Part shown: positions 1 through 6,071 of the stretch, one piece after another
How the letters are laid out: each line of letters starts with the position of its first letter
How positions within the stretch are numbered: position 1 is the stretch's first letter
NCBI GenBank assembly: GCA_964579765.1
Contig: CAZOIK010000321.1
Span: 1-6,795 of the forward strand
Direction of reading: 5' to 3'
Length of the DNA stretch: 6,795 nt
Source: DATNBT01 sp964579765
GTDB taxonomy: Bacteria > Acidobacteriota > Vicinamibacteria > Vicinamibacterales > CAVVIG01
Notes under the pieces: model-generated
The model's input: only the letters and a program-made list of their open reading frames with translations
Database searches by the model: none
Told to the model about the DNA's origin: nothing
Program-made: the position numbers and the translations under genes

Positions 1-459
1 GATGGCGCCGGCCACCGGGCCCGACAGCGCGACCAGATCGAACGGCGCGGATCCGCCGCCGAGCCGCGCGTAGACGACCCCGGTCGCGGCCATCGTGATC
101 GCCTCGGCGGCCACGCTGAAGACCGTGCGATAGTGCGGGTACGTGCGCTTGACGTTGAGCGTGCACTGCGTCCACGCGCCGACCGCGGCGATCGCCGTCG
201 CCTGACGCGTGCCGAGCAGCAAAAGCGCCATCAGGTTCGCCGCGTACGACACCGACAGCGTCGAGCCGCTGACGAGCGCGATCGGCAGATTCACTTTCCA
301 GATCGACGTGAGGCACGACAGCAGCAGCAACGCGGTGAAGAGCTCCGGCCTCGGCAGCGCGCGCGGGAAAGACACCGCCAGCACGATCGCGCCGGCGACC
401 GCCACCGCGGCGACGTACGCCCGCGCGATCGGCGACGGCAGCGCCTTCCAGGACGTCAT
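1..459 (-). CDS. N-terminal membrane domain of a probable signalling protein (partial, HD-GYP/GGDEF type likely)
   Basis: The reading frame is open from an ATG at 459 to the window edge, giving the first 153 residues of a longer protein whose C-terminus is missing. It is strongly hydrophobic, with about five membrane segments visible: residues 12-30, 39-53, 68-83, 87-101 and 113-130, and a sixth may begin near 143. A Gly-Ser-Thr-Leu-Ser-Val-Ser-Tyr stretch at 65-72 followed by Ala-Asn-Leu-Met-Ala-Leu-Leu-Leu-Leu-Gly resembles the integral membrane sensor region found ahead of HD-GYP phosphodiesterase or GGDEF cyclase domains in Acidobacteriota and other phyla. That link is from memory, and no catalytic domain is visible here. 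The ATG lies 3 nt after the stop of the S8 protease gene, so translation is probably coupled and the ribosome site lies inside the protease coding end. No strong Shine-Dalgarno is seen. It could instead be another membrane sensor or a permease-like protein. Confidence 0.72.
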   Translation of the reverse strand, partial: MTSWKALPSPIARAYVAAVAVAGAIVLAVSFPRALPRPELFTALLLLSCLTSIWKVNLPIALVSGSTLSVSYAANLMALLLLGTRQATAIAAVGAWTQCTLNVKRTYPHYRTVFSVAAEAITMAATGVVYARLGGGSAPFDLVALSGPVAGAI

Positions 460-462
460 CGG

Positions 463-2274
463 CTACGGCGTGCCCCACACGACGGGCTGACAGCTCGGGT
501 CGTTGCACGTCGTGCCCCAGACGACCGTGTCTTCGTCGCTCGTGCCCCACACGACGGTGTCGTCGTCGCTCGTCCCCCACACCACCGTATCGCCATCGTC
601 GGCGGCCGCGACCGAGGCGAGCCACGGACCGCTGCAGTCGGCGCCGCCGCACTGCGCACCCCACACGACGTTGCTCGCCGCCGCCGCCGTCGTCCACGGC
701 GCCCACGTCGCGCCGTCGCCGTCGCACTCCGACGTGCAGATCGATCCCCAGCCGACGCGCTGGCCGAACAGCGTCTTCTGCGCGCCCCACGGCATGCCGG
801 GCGCGAAAGCAGTGGCGTCTGGCTGCAGTTGCCCACCGACGTACTGCTTGTTGCCCCAGATGATCCGCCGGCCCCACAGAAACGCGGACGTCGCGGGACT
901 CGACGCGTCCGCAAATTGGCGCGCGAGCTCGACGGCACCTTGCGTGTTCAGGAAGCCGGCCCCCTCGGTCAGCGGATCCCAGGCTGGATATGTCTGCGCG
1001 GTGTACTGCAGGATCCCTTTGACGGCGTTCGGCGTGAGCGACGGATTCGCCTGCAGCATCAGCGCGACGGTGCCGCTGATGACGGGCGCGGCCATGCTCG
1101 TCCCGCTGAGGCTCAGATACGGCAGGAACGTCGTCGGCACGGTGCCCGGCAGCAGATACGCCGCCGTCGTCGAATAGAGCGCGCCCGCGGGATCACTCAA
1201 CGACTCGACGCCGACGCCCGGTGCGACGAGATCCGGTTTCGCGACGATGTCGAGCGCGGTCGGTCCGCGCGAGCTGAACGCCGCGATCGTGTCGTCGCTG
1301 CGATCGATCGTGCCCATGTGGCTCGACGCGCCGACGGTGAGCACCCACGGCGCATTGCCCGGAGCAGTGATGCCGCCGTACTGTCCGTGCCCGTCCGCGC
1401 TGCGGCCGTTGTTCCCCGCCGCGGCGACGACGACGATACCGCTGTTGACGGCCGCGAGCGTCGCGAGGCCGAGCGGATCCAGGTAGTACGGTTCCGACAC
1501 CGCCGCCGCAATCGACAGGTTGACGACGCGGATATTCCACACGCTCTTGTTCAACACGGCGTAGCCGAGCGCGGCGATGACGTCGCTGACGCGTCCGGCG
1601 CCGGACGCGTCGAGCGCCTTGAGCACGACCAGATGCGCGCCCGGCGCGATGCCGGCGCGCGCGCCACTCGAGTCGGCGCCGCTGCCGGCGACGATGCCCG
1701 CGACGTGTGTGCCGTGGCCATAGTCGTCGTAGGCGGCGTCGCGGCCGTTGACGAAGTCCACGAATCGCGCGATGCGTCCGCTGTCGGAGAGGTCGTCGTG
1801 CGAGGCGTAGACGCCGGAGTCGATGATCGCGACGCCGACGCCTGATCCGTCCACGCCGAGTTCCTGCCGCACCACGGTCGCGCCGACCGTCGCGCCGACG
1901 CGCGCCATCGCGCCGGCGATCGCGCGATCGATCGACATGTGCACGACGAGCGAGCTCATCGCCAGGAGCGGGATCGCCACGTTCGGCACGACGGCGCTCT
2001 CGCCCGTGATGATCGGCAGCTGCACGCCGATCGCGCCGCCGAGCTGCTGCACGAGCGACACGACCGGCGCCAGCGCGCCGCTATCCGCAACGCGGATGAC
2101 GACGCGCGACGTTCCCGTCAGCAGCCGCGCACGCTGTTGGAGGGCCGGATCGAGCTTGTCGAGCCAGGTGGTGAGATTGAGGTTGAGGAGCTGCGCGGAC
2201 GCGGTTGATGGCGCGAGCGCTGTCAGCAGGACGAGGACACCGAGAGCCCGCCGGACACCGATCCGTCCTTGCAT
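463..2274 (-). CDS. Secreted S8 (subtilisin-family) serine protease with C-terminal WG repeats
   Basis: This 603-residue protein carries a complete subtilase domain. A Sec signal peptide spans residues 1-27, with a likely cut after Ala-Ser-Ala. Residues about 28-135 look like a propeptide. The catalytic triad is Asp152 (in IDSGV), His187 (in GHGTHVAG) and Ser393 (in SGTSMAAP), with oxyanion Asn288 (in AAAGNNG), so the enzyme should be active outside the cytoplasm. After the catalytic domain (ending near 455) comes a 140-residue tail with eight or more Trp-Gly motifs, ending in three 10-residue repeats of the DTVVWGTSDD type. All six cysteines lie in this tail as three close pairs: 513/517, 542/547 and 590/595. 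The ATG at 2274 fits the signal peptide, although the upstream Shine-Dalgarno is poor. The gene follows the TlpA gene by 177 nt and runs into the membrane protein gene with a 3 nt gap. Substrate is unknown. Confidence 0.95.
   Translation of the reverse strand: MQGRIGVRRALGVLVLLTALAPSTASAQLLNLNLTTWLDKLDPALQQRARLLTGTSRVVIRVADSGALAPVVSLVQQLGGAIGVQLPIITGESAVVPNVAIPLLAMSSLVVHMSIDRAIAGAMARVGATVGATVVRQELGVDGSGVGVAIIDSGVYASHDDLSDSGRIARFVDFVNGRDAAYDDYGHGTHVAGIVAGSGADSSGARAGIAPGAHLVVLKALDASGAGRVSDVIAALGYAVLNKSVWNIRVVNLSIAAAVSEPYYLDPLGLATLAAVNSGIVVVAAAGNNGRSADGHGQYGGITAPGNAPWVLTVGASSHMGTIDRSDDTIAAFSSRGPTALDIVAKPDLVAPGVGVESLSDPAGALYSTTAAYLLPGTVPTTFLPYLSLSGTSMAAPVISGTVALMLQANPSLTPNAVKGILQYTAQTYPAWDPLTEGAGFLNTQGAVELARQFADASSPATSAFLWGRRIIWGNKQYVGGQLQPDATAFAPGMPWGAQKTLFGQRVGWGSICTSECDGDGATWAPWTTAAAASNVVWGAQCGGADCSGPWLASVAAADDGDTVVWGTSDDDTVVWGTSDEDTVVWGTTCNDPSCQPVVWGTP
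505..594 (-). repeat. Three tandem 30-bp units encoding DTVVWGTSDD-type repeats
   Basis: Units at 565-594, 535-564 and 505-534 encode residues 561-570, 571-580 and 581-590 of the S8 protease, each containing Thr-Val-Val-Trp-Gly-Thr. By eye the first two units match at about 25 of 30 bases, and the middle and last at about 23 of 30. Many differences are at third codon positions, so the peptide is better conserved than the DNA. More degenerate Trp-Gly motifs occur upstream in the tail at residues 467, 473, 496, 509 and 538, and one follows at 600. Confidence 0.9.
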
Positions 2275-2451
2275 GACTCATCCGGGGAGCAACGCATGTG
2301 CCTTTTCGACACAACGGCGCGCCCGTACGCAAGTCGTTCACAATGCACGGCTTTTGTTATTGAGAACGATGCGACGTACGGATTGCGCGTATGAGCGGTG
2401 CGCCGAGGCTGGTCAGCCGATTACAGAATCGTTTAAGAAACGGCTCGGAAC
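2275..2451 (-). promoter_or_regulatory. 177-nt intergenic leader upstream of the S8 protease gene
   Basis: This gap separates the TlpA gene from the S8 protease gene and is noticeably less GC-rich than the genes around it, notably around 2340-2370 and 2420-2440. It is the only plausible place in the left block for a promoter driving the protease and membrane-protein pair separately from the methyltransferase and TlpA. I could not find a convincing -35/-10 pair or a strong ribosome site before the ATG at 2274. The end nearest the TlpA stop holds a compact multi-hairpin element (2403-2448). Confidence 0.35.
2403..2448 (-). other. Compact multi-hairpin element just after the TlpA stop codon
   Basis: Read on the minus strand, a 5-bp outer stem (CCGAG with CTCGG) encloses three short hairpins in a row: CGTTT-CTT-AAACG, ATT-CTGT-AAT (extendable to GATT/AATC) and GCT-GACC-AGC. 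An alternative pairing, AGCCG with CGGCT at 2415-2445, competes with the last hairpin. It begins 3 nt after the TlpA stop codon. No U-tract follows, so it does not look like a standard intrinsic terminator. It could be an RNA 3'-end or processing structure, a weak attenuator ahead of the protease gene, or chance. It matches no riboswitch consensus I know. Confidence 0.3.
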
Positions 2452-3345
2452 CTAGTTCCCAGCGACGATGCCTGCCACGATTTCCTTCGCCTTGGGCAGG
2501 CTGATCGGGCAGCTCGGGTCGTCCACGCGGCAGCGCGCGACGGTCTGGTTGCAGCCGCACGTGCAGGGCTCGTCGTTCAGCTTCTCGATGGCGGCGACGC
2601 GCTGTTCTTTCGTCAGCTTCGAGAGGTCAATCCCCGGAATCGACGTGACCTGCAGCGCGTTGGCGAGCTTCGCCGGCTTGTCGTCGCGATCGACTTCCTC
2701 GACGGACGCGTCCACGGGCAGTCCGGCCAGATGGCGCGTCTCGGCTTCGGTCGTCTCCGACTGCAGCATGCCGACGTGGCGCATCACGACCTTCGACTGC
2801 CGATCGACGATGAACGACGTCGGCAGCGCGGCCACGCCGGGAAACGTCTTGCGCAGCGCGTCCGTGGACATCACGATCGGATAGTTCATGCCGTGGTCCG
2901 CGGCCCACTTCTTCACGGTGGCGGGCGGATCCTCGTCTTCCGAGATGCCGACGATCTGCAGCTGGTCTTTGTACTTGTTCTGCAGCGCGATCAGATCGGG
3001 GATCTCCGCGCGGCACGGCGGACACCACGTCGCCCAGAAGTTGACGATGACGACCTTGCCTTTCCAGTCTGCCGACGAGATCTTCCGGCCGTCGAGATCG
3101 GTCATCGTGAAATCGCCCACGGGCGCCGCGTTGCGATAGAACTGCAGCGCGATCTTCTCGTCGTGCGACGCGACCGGCGCCGGCGTTGACGCGCCGGCCG
3201 CTGCCCCGTCCGCGCCACGGAGGGCGGTCCGTTCAGGGCCGCCGGTGAGCGCCAGGCGCGCGGGACGCGCCACCAGCCACACCGCCGCGACGAGCGCGAC
3301 CACCGAGAGCACGCCGACGAGGCCGAGCGATTTCTTTGAGCTCAT
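2452..3345 (-). CDS. Membrane-anchored TlpA-like thioredoxin with extra C-terminal cysteine cluster
   Basis: This is a 297-residue protein from the ATG at 3345; an in-frame GTG directly before it (3348) is an alternative start. A lysine-bearing N-terminus and hydrophobic residues 7-26 form a signal anchor, placing the rest in the periplasm. A thioredoxin fold of the TlpA/AhpC-TSA type follows (about 72-200). Its active site is Trp-Cys-Pro-Pro-Cys (Cys108, Cys111) within VNFWATWCPPC, and the cis-proline Pro175 lies in ALPTSF. Such proteins usually reduce periplasmic thiols, often for cytochrome c or cofactor maturation. Beyond the usual domain there is a roughly 95-residue extension ending in Cys-Thr-Cys-Gly-Cys-Asn-Gln (Cys261, 263, 265) with further Cys272 and Cys279. 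This cluster resembles the cysteine motif of acidobacterial CcmH-type proteins. The gene starts 4 nt (from the GTG, 1 nt) after the methyltransferase frame region, so the two are probably one operon. The exact partner is unknown. Confidence 0.93.
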   Translation of the reverse strand: MSSKKSLGLVGVLSVVALVAAVWLVARPARLALTGGPERTALRGADGAAAGASTPAPVASHDEKIALQFYRNAAPVGDFTMTDLDGRKISSADWKGKVVIVNFWATWCPPCRAEIPDLIALQNKYKDQLQIVGISEDEDPPATVKKWAADHGMNYPIVMSTDALRKTFPGVAALPTSFIVDRQSKVVMRHVGMLQSETTEAETRHLAGLPVDASVEEVDRDDKPAKLANALQVTSIPGIDLSKLTKEQRVAAIEKLNDEPCTCGCNQTVARCRVDDPSCPISLPKAKEIVAGIVAGN

Positions 3346-3349
3346 CACA

Positions 3350-4132
3350 TCATTTTAGCGCGACGGCGCGGTTCCAGACGAACACCGCGCTGCCGCTGGC
3401 GTCGTGCTTCAAACGCTCGAGATCGGCGACGCCGGCGTCGAGGTCGCCTTGACTGATAACCCCGGCGGCGAGCATTTCATTCCGCGCGCTCTCGAGGTTG
3501 CCGATGATGTTCTGCAGCCACGCCGTGTACCCGGGCGACCCGTGCCAGTGCAGCTCCGGCTGGACGGAGAGCTCGATCGCGGTGAACCCTGCGGCGCGGA
3601 GCAGGCGATACAGCCGGCGCCCGATCAGCCCGTCCCCGCCGAGCGAGGCTTGAAATTGCGTGAAGATCGCCCAGGCGCGGTCGAACGCCGGGCACGGCGG
3701 ATCGAACCGCAGCAGGCTGACGTCGTTCTCGCAGACGGCGACGCGCGCGCCCGTCTTCGCCACCCGCCGCATCTCGCGCACCACGCGCTCGGGATCGGCG
3801 ACGTGCTCGAGCAGATACCGCGCGTACACGACGTCGAAGCTCCCGTCGGGAAAGTCGAGCGCGTGCGCGTCGCCCTGGACGAATCGCACGCGCGGCGCCG
3901 CCGCCGCGGCGGCGATTTGCGCGGGCGACAGCTCGACGCCGACGACCTCGACGTCCGGCGCGGCCGACGCGACTTCGGCGGCCAACAGCCCGAGTCCGCT
4001 GCCGACCTCCAGCACGCGCGCGCCGGCCGGGACGCGGAGAAAGTCCAGGAACGCGGCGTTGGTCATCCGGTTCAGGCCGGCGAGGCGTTTCTGTTCGCTC
4101 GGCGCCGTCCCATGAATGTAGATGTCGGGCAT
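3350..4132 (-). CDS. Class I SAM-dependent methyltransferase (UbiE-like fold)
   Basis: This 260-residue cytoplasmic protein has the full set of Rossmann-fold methyltransferase motifs. Motif I is VLEVGSGLG at residues 40-48, the ribose-binding acid is Glu67 in VGVELSP, motif III is QGDAHALDF with Asp88, and the post-motif region SFDVVYARYLLEHV (98-111) is typical of the Methyltransf_11/25 families. The C-terminal third (about 145-260) is mostly helical, has an aromatic stretch near 193-206 and probably forms the substrate cap, so the substrate cannot be named. The N-terminus includes Tyr-Ile-His-Gly-Thr. The ATG at 4132 is the natural start; it has no good Shine-Dalgarno and lies only 27 nt from the divergent decarboxylase homologue. 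The stop codon is followed almost at once by the TlpA start, which suggests translational coupling. No metabolic link between methyltransferase and thioredoxin is evident. Confidence 0.93.
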   Translation of the reverse strand: MPDIYIHGTAPSEQKRLAGLNRMTNAAFLDFLRVPAGARVLEVGSGLGLLAAEVASAAPDVEVVGVELSPAQIAAAAAAPRVRFVQGDAHALDFPDGSFDVVYARYLLEHVADPERVVREMRRVAKTGARVAVCENDVSLLRFDPPCPAFDRAWAIFTQFQASLGGDGLIGRRLYRLLRAAGFTAIELSVQPELHWHGSPGYTAWLQNIIGNLESARNEMLAAGVISQGDLDAGVADLERLKHDASGSAVFVWNRAVALK

Positions 4133-4159
4133 GGACGGCTATGTTACGCTCCGCTTCCT
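4133..4159. promoter_or_regulatory. 27-nt divergent intergenic region between methyltransferase and decarboxylase homologue
   Basis: Two genes start back to back here, so promoter elements must sit within the gap or inside the opposite coding region. A TATGTT at 4140-4145 could be a -10 for the rightward gene, and TAACAT (minus strand, 4146-4141) a -10 for the leftward gene. The corresponding -35 boxes are weak (about three of six matches each). Neither ATG has a well-placed Shine-Dalgarno, which would fit leaderless or near-leaderless transcripts. These boxes are picked by eye and may be chance. Confidence 0.25.
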
Positions 4160-4948
4160 ATGACATCACGCCGACAGTTCCTCACCACCTCGCTCGGCGC
4201 GGCCGTCGCGGCGGGCCTGCCGCGCGTACGCGCTGCCGGCGCGCCCGTCATCGGCATGATGTTCCCGCCCGCCAACTACCAGGTGCCGCCCGACGCGCGC
4301 CGTCTGTATCCGTCCGGCGTGACCTTTCTCGCCGAAGGGCTCGGCCTCGAGCGCATGACGCCCGCCGAATACGACCGCATCGTCCCTCGCATCGGACCGG
4401 CCGCGCGCGCGTTGAAGCAGCGCGGCGCGCAGGCGATTTCGATCATGGGCACGTCGCTCACTTTCTATAAGGGCGCGGCGTTCAACCAGCAGTTGATCGA
4501 CGAGGTCACGCAGGCGACCGGCCTGCCCGCGACGTCGATGAGCTCCGCCATCGTGCACGGCCTGCAGGCGGTGCGCGCGAAACGCATCGCCGTCGCCACG
4601 GCCTACACCGACGTCGTCAACGATCGGCTGCGGCGGTTTCTCGAGGAGTCCGGCTTCACCGTGCTCGGCGTGAAAGGCCTCAACATCGTGCGCTTCGCCG
4701 ACGCGCCGCCAGTCACCGACGAGGGCCTGCGGACGTTCAGCGCGGGCGTGTTCGACGCGTTCCCGGACGCGGACGCGCTCGCCATTTCGTGCGGCGCGCT
4801 CAAGACGCTCGATCTCATCGTGCCGCTCGAACAGCACTGCAAGGTGCCGGTCATCTCGAGCACGCCGCACGCCTTCTGGGACGCGGTGAAGATGGTGGGG
4901 CTCTCCGGTCAGTCGCGGGGCTTCGGCAGGCTGCTCGACCGGGCCTGA
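4160..4948 (+). CDS. Tat-exported arylmalonate decarboxylase homologue (Asp/Glu racemase superfamily)
   Basis: The product has 262 residues. The N-terminus Ser-Arg-Arg-Gln-Phe-Leu followed by a hydrophobic run and a cut near Ala26 is a twin-arginine signal, so the mature protein of about 235 residues should be periplasmic. The mature part follows the Bordetella bronchiseptica arylmalonate decarboxylase (240 residues) closely as I remember it. Shared features include IGM-x-x-PP near 31-37, Tyr71 (Tyr48 there), Met-Gly-Thr-Ser-Leu with Thr98 and Ser99 (Thr75/Ser76, the dioxyanion hole), Thr-Ala-Tyr with Tyr149 (Tyr126), Ser-Cys-Gly with Cys211 (catalytic Cys188), and a GFGRLLD end. Gly97 stands where two-cysteine racemases have their first cysteine, favouring decarboxylase over racemase chemistry. 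The enzyme needs no cofactor. The true substrate may be another disubstituted malonate or a related acid. The STAS gene follows 48 nt downstream on the same strand. Confidence 0.88.
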   Translation: MTSRRQFLTTSLGAAVAAGLPRVRAAGAPVIGMMFPPANYQVPPDARRLYPSGVTFLAEGLGLERMTPAEYDRIVPRIGPAARALKQRGAQAISIMGTSLTFYKGAAFNQQLIDEVTQATGLPATSMSSAIVHGLQAVRAKRIAVATAYTDVVNDRLRRFLEESGFTVLGVKGLNIVRFADAPPVTDEGLRTFSAGVFDAFPDADALAISCGALKTLDLIVPLEQHCKVPVISSTPHAFWDAVKMVGLSGQSRGFGRLLDRA

Positions 4949-4981
4949 TCCGCCGGACCGCATTCCTGCGCGTATACGTGC

Positions 4982-4987
4982 GGGGAG
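4982..4987 (+). promoter_or_regulatory. Ribosome binding site of the STAS gene
   Basis: GGGGAG ends 9 nt before the ATG at 4997, a normal Shine-Dalgarno position. It supports that ATG as the start of the STAS gene. It is one of the two clear ribosome sites in the window, the other preceding the barrel gene. Confidence 0.6.
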
Positions 4988-4996
4988 CGCTCCGGG

Positions 4997-5356
4997 ATGA
5001 AAATCGCCGAGTACGTCGGCAACAACATCGTCATCGTCGAGCCGCACGGACGGCTGACGCTCGAAACCGTCCTGTTCTTCCGACGCAGCGTCGCCAAACG
5101 CCTCGACGCCGGCTGGACGCGTCTGATTCTCAATCTCGAGCACGTCGAGTTCATCGACAGCGCCGGACTCGGCGAGCTCGTGCACGCCTACACGTCGTGC
5201 CGGCGGCGGAACGCGCGCCTCGTGCTCGTCCACGTCGCCGGCAAAAACCGTGAGCTGCTCGGGCTGACCCGGCTGCTCACGGTCTTCGACGTCTACGAGA
5301 CCACGCTCGAGGCGGAACGCAGCTTCACGCGTCCGCCCGACGCGATCGTGATGTGA
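4997..5356 (+). CDS. STAS-domain protein, anti-sigma-factor antagonist type
   Basis: This 119-residue protein is a single STAS domain, the usual size for SpoIIAA/RsbV-like proteins. The core beta strands are visible (residues 10-15, 42-47, 74-80). The signature Phe-Ile-Asp-Ser-Ala-Gly-Leu-Gly lies at 52-59, with Ser55 as the conserved phosphorylation site used by partner-switching kinases. In known systems the unphosphorylated form binds an anti-sigma factor kinase and frees a sigma factor, and phosphorylation at this serine blocks binding. No anti-sigma kinase (RsbW/SpoIIAB), PP2C phosphatase or sigma factor is in this window, so its partners are elsewhere or it acts as an orphan. The start has a good GGGGAG site 9 nt upstream. 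It may be co-transcribed with the decarboxylase homologue 48 nt upstream, but a functional link is not shown. Confidence 0.93.
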   Translation: MKIAEYVGNNIVIVEPHGRLTLETVLFFRRSVAKRLDAGWTRLILNLEHVEFIDSAGLGELVHAYTSCRRRNARLVLVHVAGKNRELLGLTRLLTVFDVYETTLEAERSFTRPPDAIVM

Positions 5357-6058
5357 CTACCGTCTCGAGAAGAGGAACGGGCCGAAGTCCCAGAAGATCG
5401 TCGTCCGCGCGTTCAGCTCGGTGCCCGACGAGTACAGGCCGGGCAGCGATCCGAAGTCCAGGCTCGTGATCCGCGTGGTGCGCAGGGCCTGCGTGTAGGT
5501 GACGCCGAACGATCGCGTCCACTTGTTGTCCTTCAGCAGCTGTGCCGGCCGCACGACCAGACTCACGGGCGCGAACGTCCAGTTGCCGATGGCGTTGAAT
5601 CCGTTTGCGCCCCGGCCGTCCGTGAAGAACGTCCCGCCGACGCCGACGCCGAGATCCACCGCCGGATTCACCCGCAGCCGAACGAACGTGTCCACCGTGT
5701 GGGCATGGATCCGGCGCGCGTCGCCGACGCCGAACTGGGCATCGTCGCCGGTCGTCGCAAAGGAGTAATGAACTTCGACGTACCAGTTGATGTCCTTCGT
5801 GCTCTCGAGGCAGGGGCGGCTGTTGTCCGGATCGCTCCCGTACCTGGAAAGGTAGCCGTGCGCCCCGCCCTCGCTCTTCGATCCGCAGAGCACGCGAATC
5901 CCCAGGCCGTTGATGATCGGATATTTCGAGTGGAACGGCCCGGGGCCGCTCAACTCCTCGAACCACGAGATGATGTCCGATTCGGCGAACGCCGCGCGCG
6001 GATACATCGCGCAGATCGCCGCCACCAGCACCAGCGCCACGACTCGCACTCTTGCCAT
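5357..6058 (-). CDS. Exported hypothetical protein, probable outer-membrane beta-barrel
   Basis: From the ATG at 6058 the product has 233 residues. I prefer this start over an ATG at 6112 because it places a signal peptide at the N-terminus (residues 1-25, cut after Ala-Phe-Ala) and has an AAAGGGA ribosome site just upstream; the longer form would overlap the preceding gene. The mature part begins Glu-Ser-Asp and has a Trp-Phe-Glu-Glu-Leu-Ser-Gly-Pro-Gly-Pro-Phe stretch at 32-42. A loop bears two cysteines (58 and 83) that could form a disulfide. From about 90 onward there are alternating polar/hydrophobic stretches rich in Gly, Thr, Phe and Tyr, such as VDLGVGVGGTFF (134-145) and the final strand TTIFWDFGPFLF (219-230). 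This is typical of small outer-membrane barrels, though the chain ends Ser-Arg-Arg instead of an aromatic residue. I do not recognise a named family. It follows the upstream membrane protein gene by 13 nt. Confidence 0.82.
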   Translation of the reverse strand: MARVRVVALVLVAAICAMYPRAAFAESDIISWFEELSGPGPFHSKYPIINGLGIRVLCGSKSEGGAHGYLSRYGSDPDNSRPCLESTKDINWYVEVHYSFATTGDDAQFGVGDARRIHAHTVDTFVRLRVNPAVDLGVGVGGTFFTDGRGANGFNAIGNWTFAPVSLVVRPAQLLKDNKWTRSFGVTYTQALRTTRITSLDFGSLPGLYSSGTELNARTTIFWDFGPFLFSRR

Positions 6059-6061
6059 ACG

Positions 6062-6070
6062 GTCCCTTTC
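6062..6070 (-). promoter_or_regulatory. Ribosome binding site deciding the start of the barrel gene
   Basis: On the minus strand GAAAGGGAC lies 3 to 11 nt before the ATG at 6058, inside the 13-nt gap after the upstream stop codon. It supports the shorter start with the clean signal peptide over the in-frame ATG at 6112. Confidence 0.5.
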
Positions 6071-6071
6071 G

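Noticed and set aside
505..594. The 30-bp tandem units as a CRISPR array or mobile repeat
   Set aside because: There are no spacers, the units are directly adjacent and in frame, and differences favour synonymous positions, so they are protein repeats.
133..1845. A 570-codon plus-strand open frame antisense to the S8 protease
   Set aside because: The translation is an Arg/Ala/Asp-rich low-complexity product typical of frames opposite GC-rich genes, has no domain motif, and overlaps a protease with a complete catalytic triad.
2275..2451. A c-di-GMP or other known riboswitch ahead of the protease gene
   Set aside because: I looked because the operon may encode a c-di-GMP protein, but found none of the conserved GEMM-type core segments.
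3404..4159. A long N-terminal extension of the decarboxylase homologue in the same frame
   Set aside because: It is the antisense of the methyltransferase. The ATG at 4160 gives a proper twin-arginine signal and a normal family length.
4166..5233. A 355-codon minus-strand open frame opposite the decarboxylase homologue and STAS genes
   Set aside because: It is rich in Arg, Glu, Asp and His with no recognisable fold and lies opposite two genes with clear family motifs; the openness comes from GC bias.
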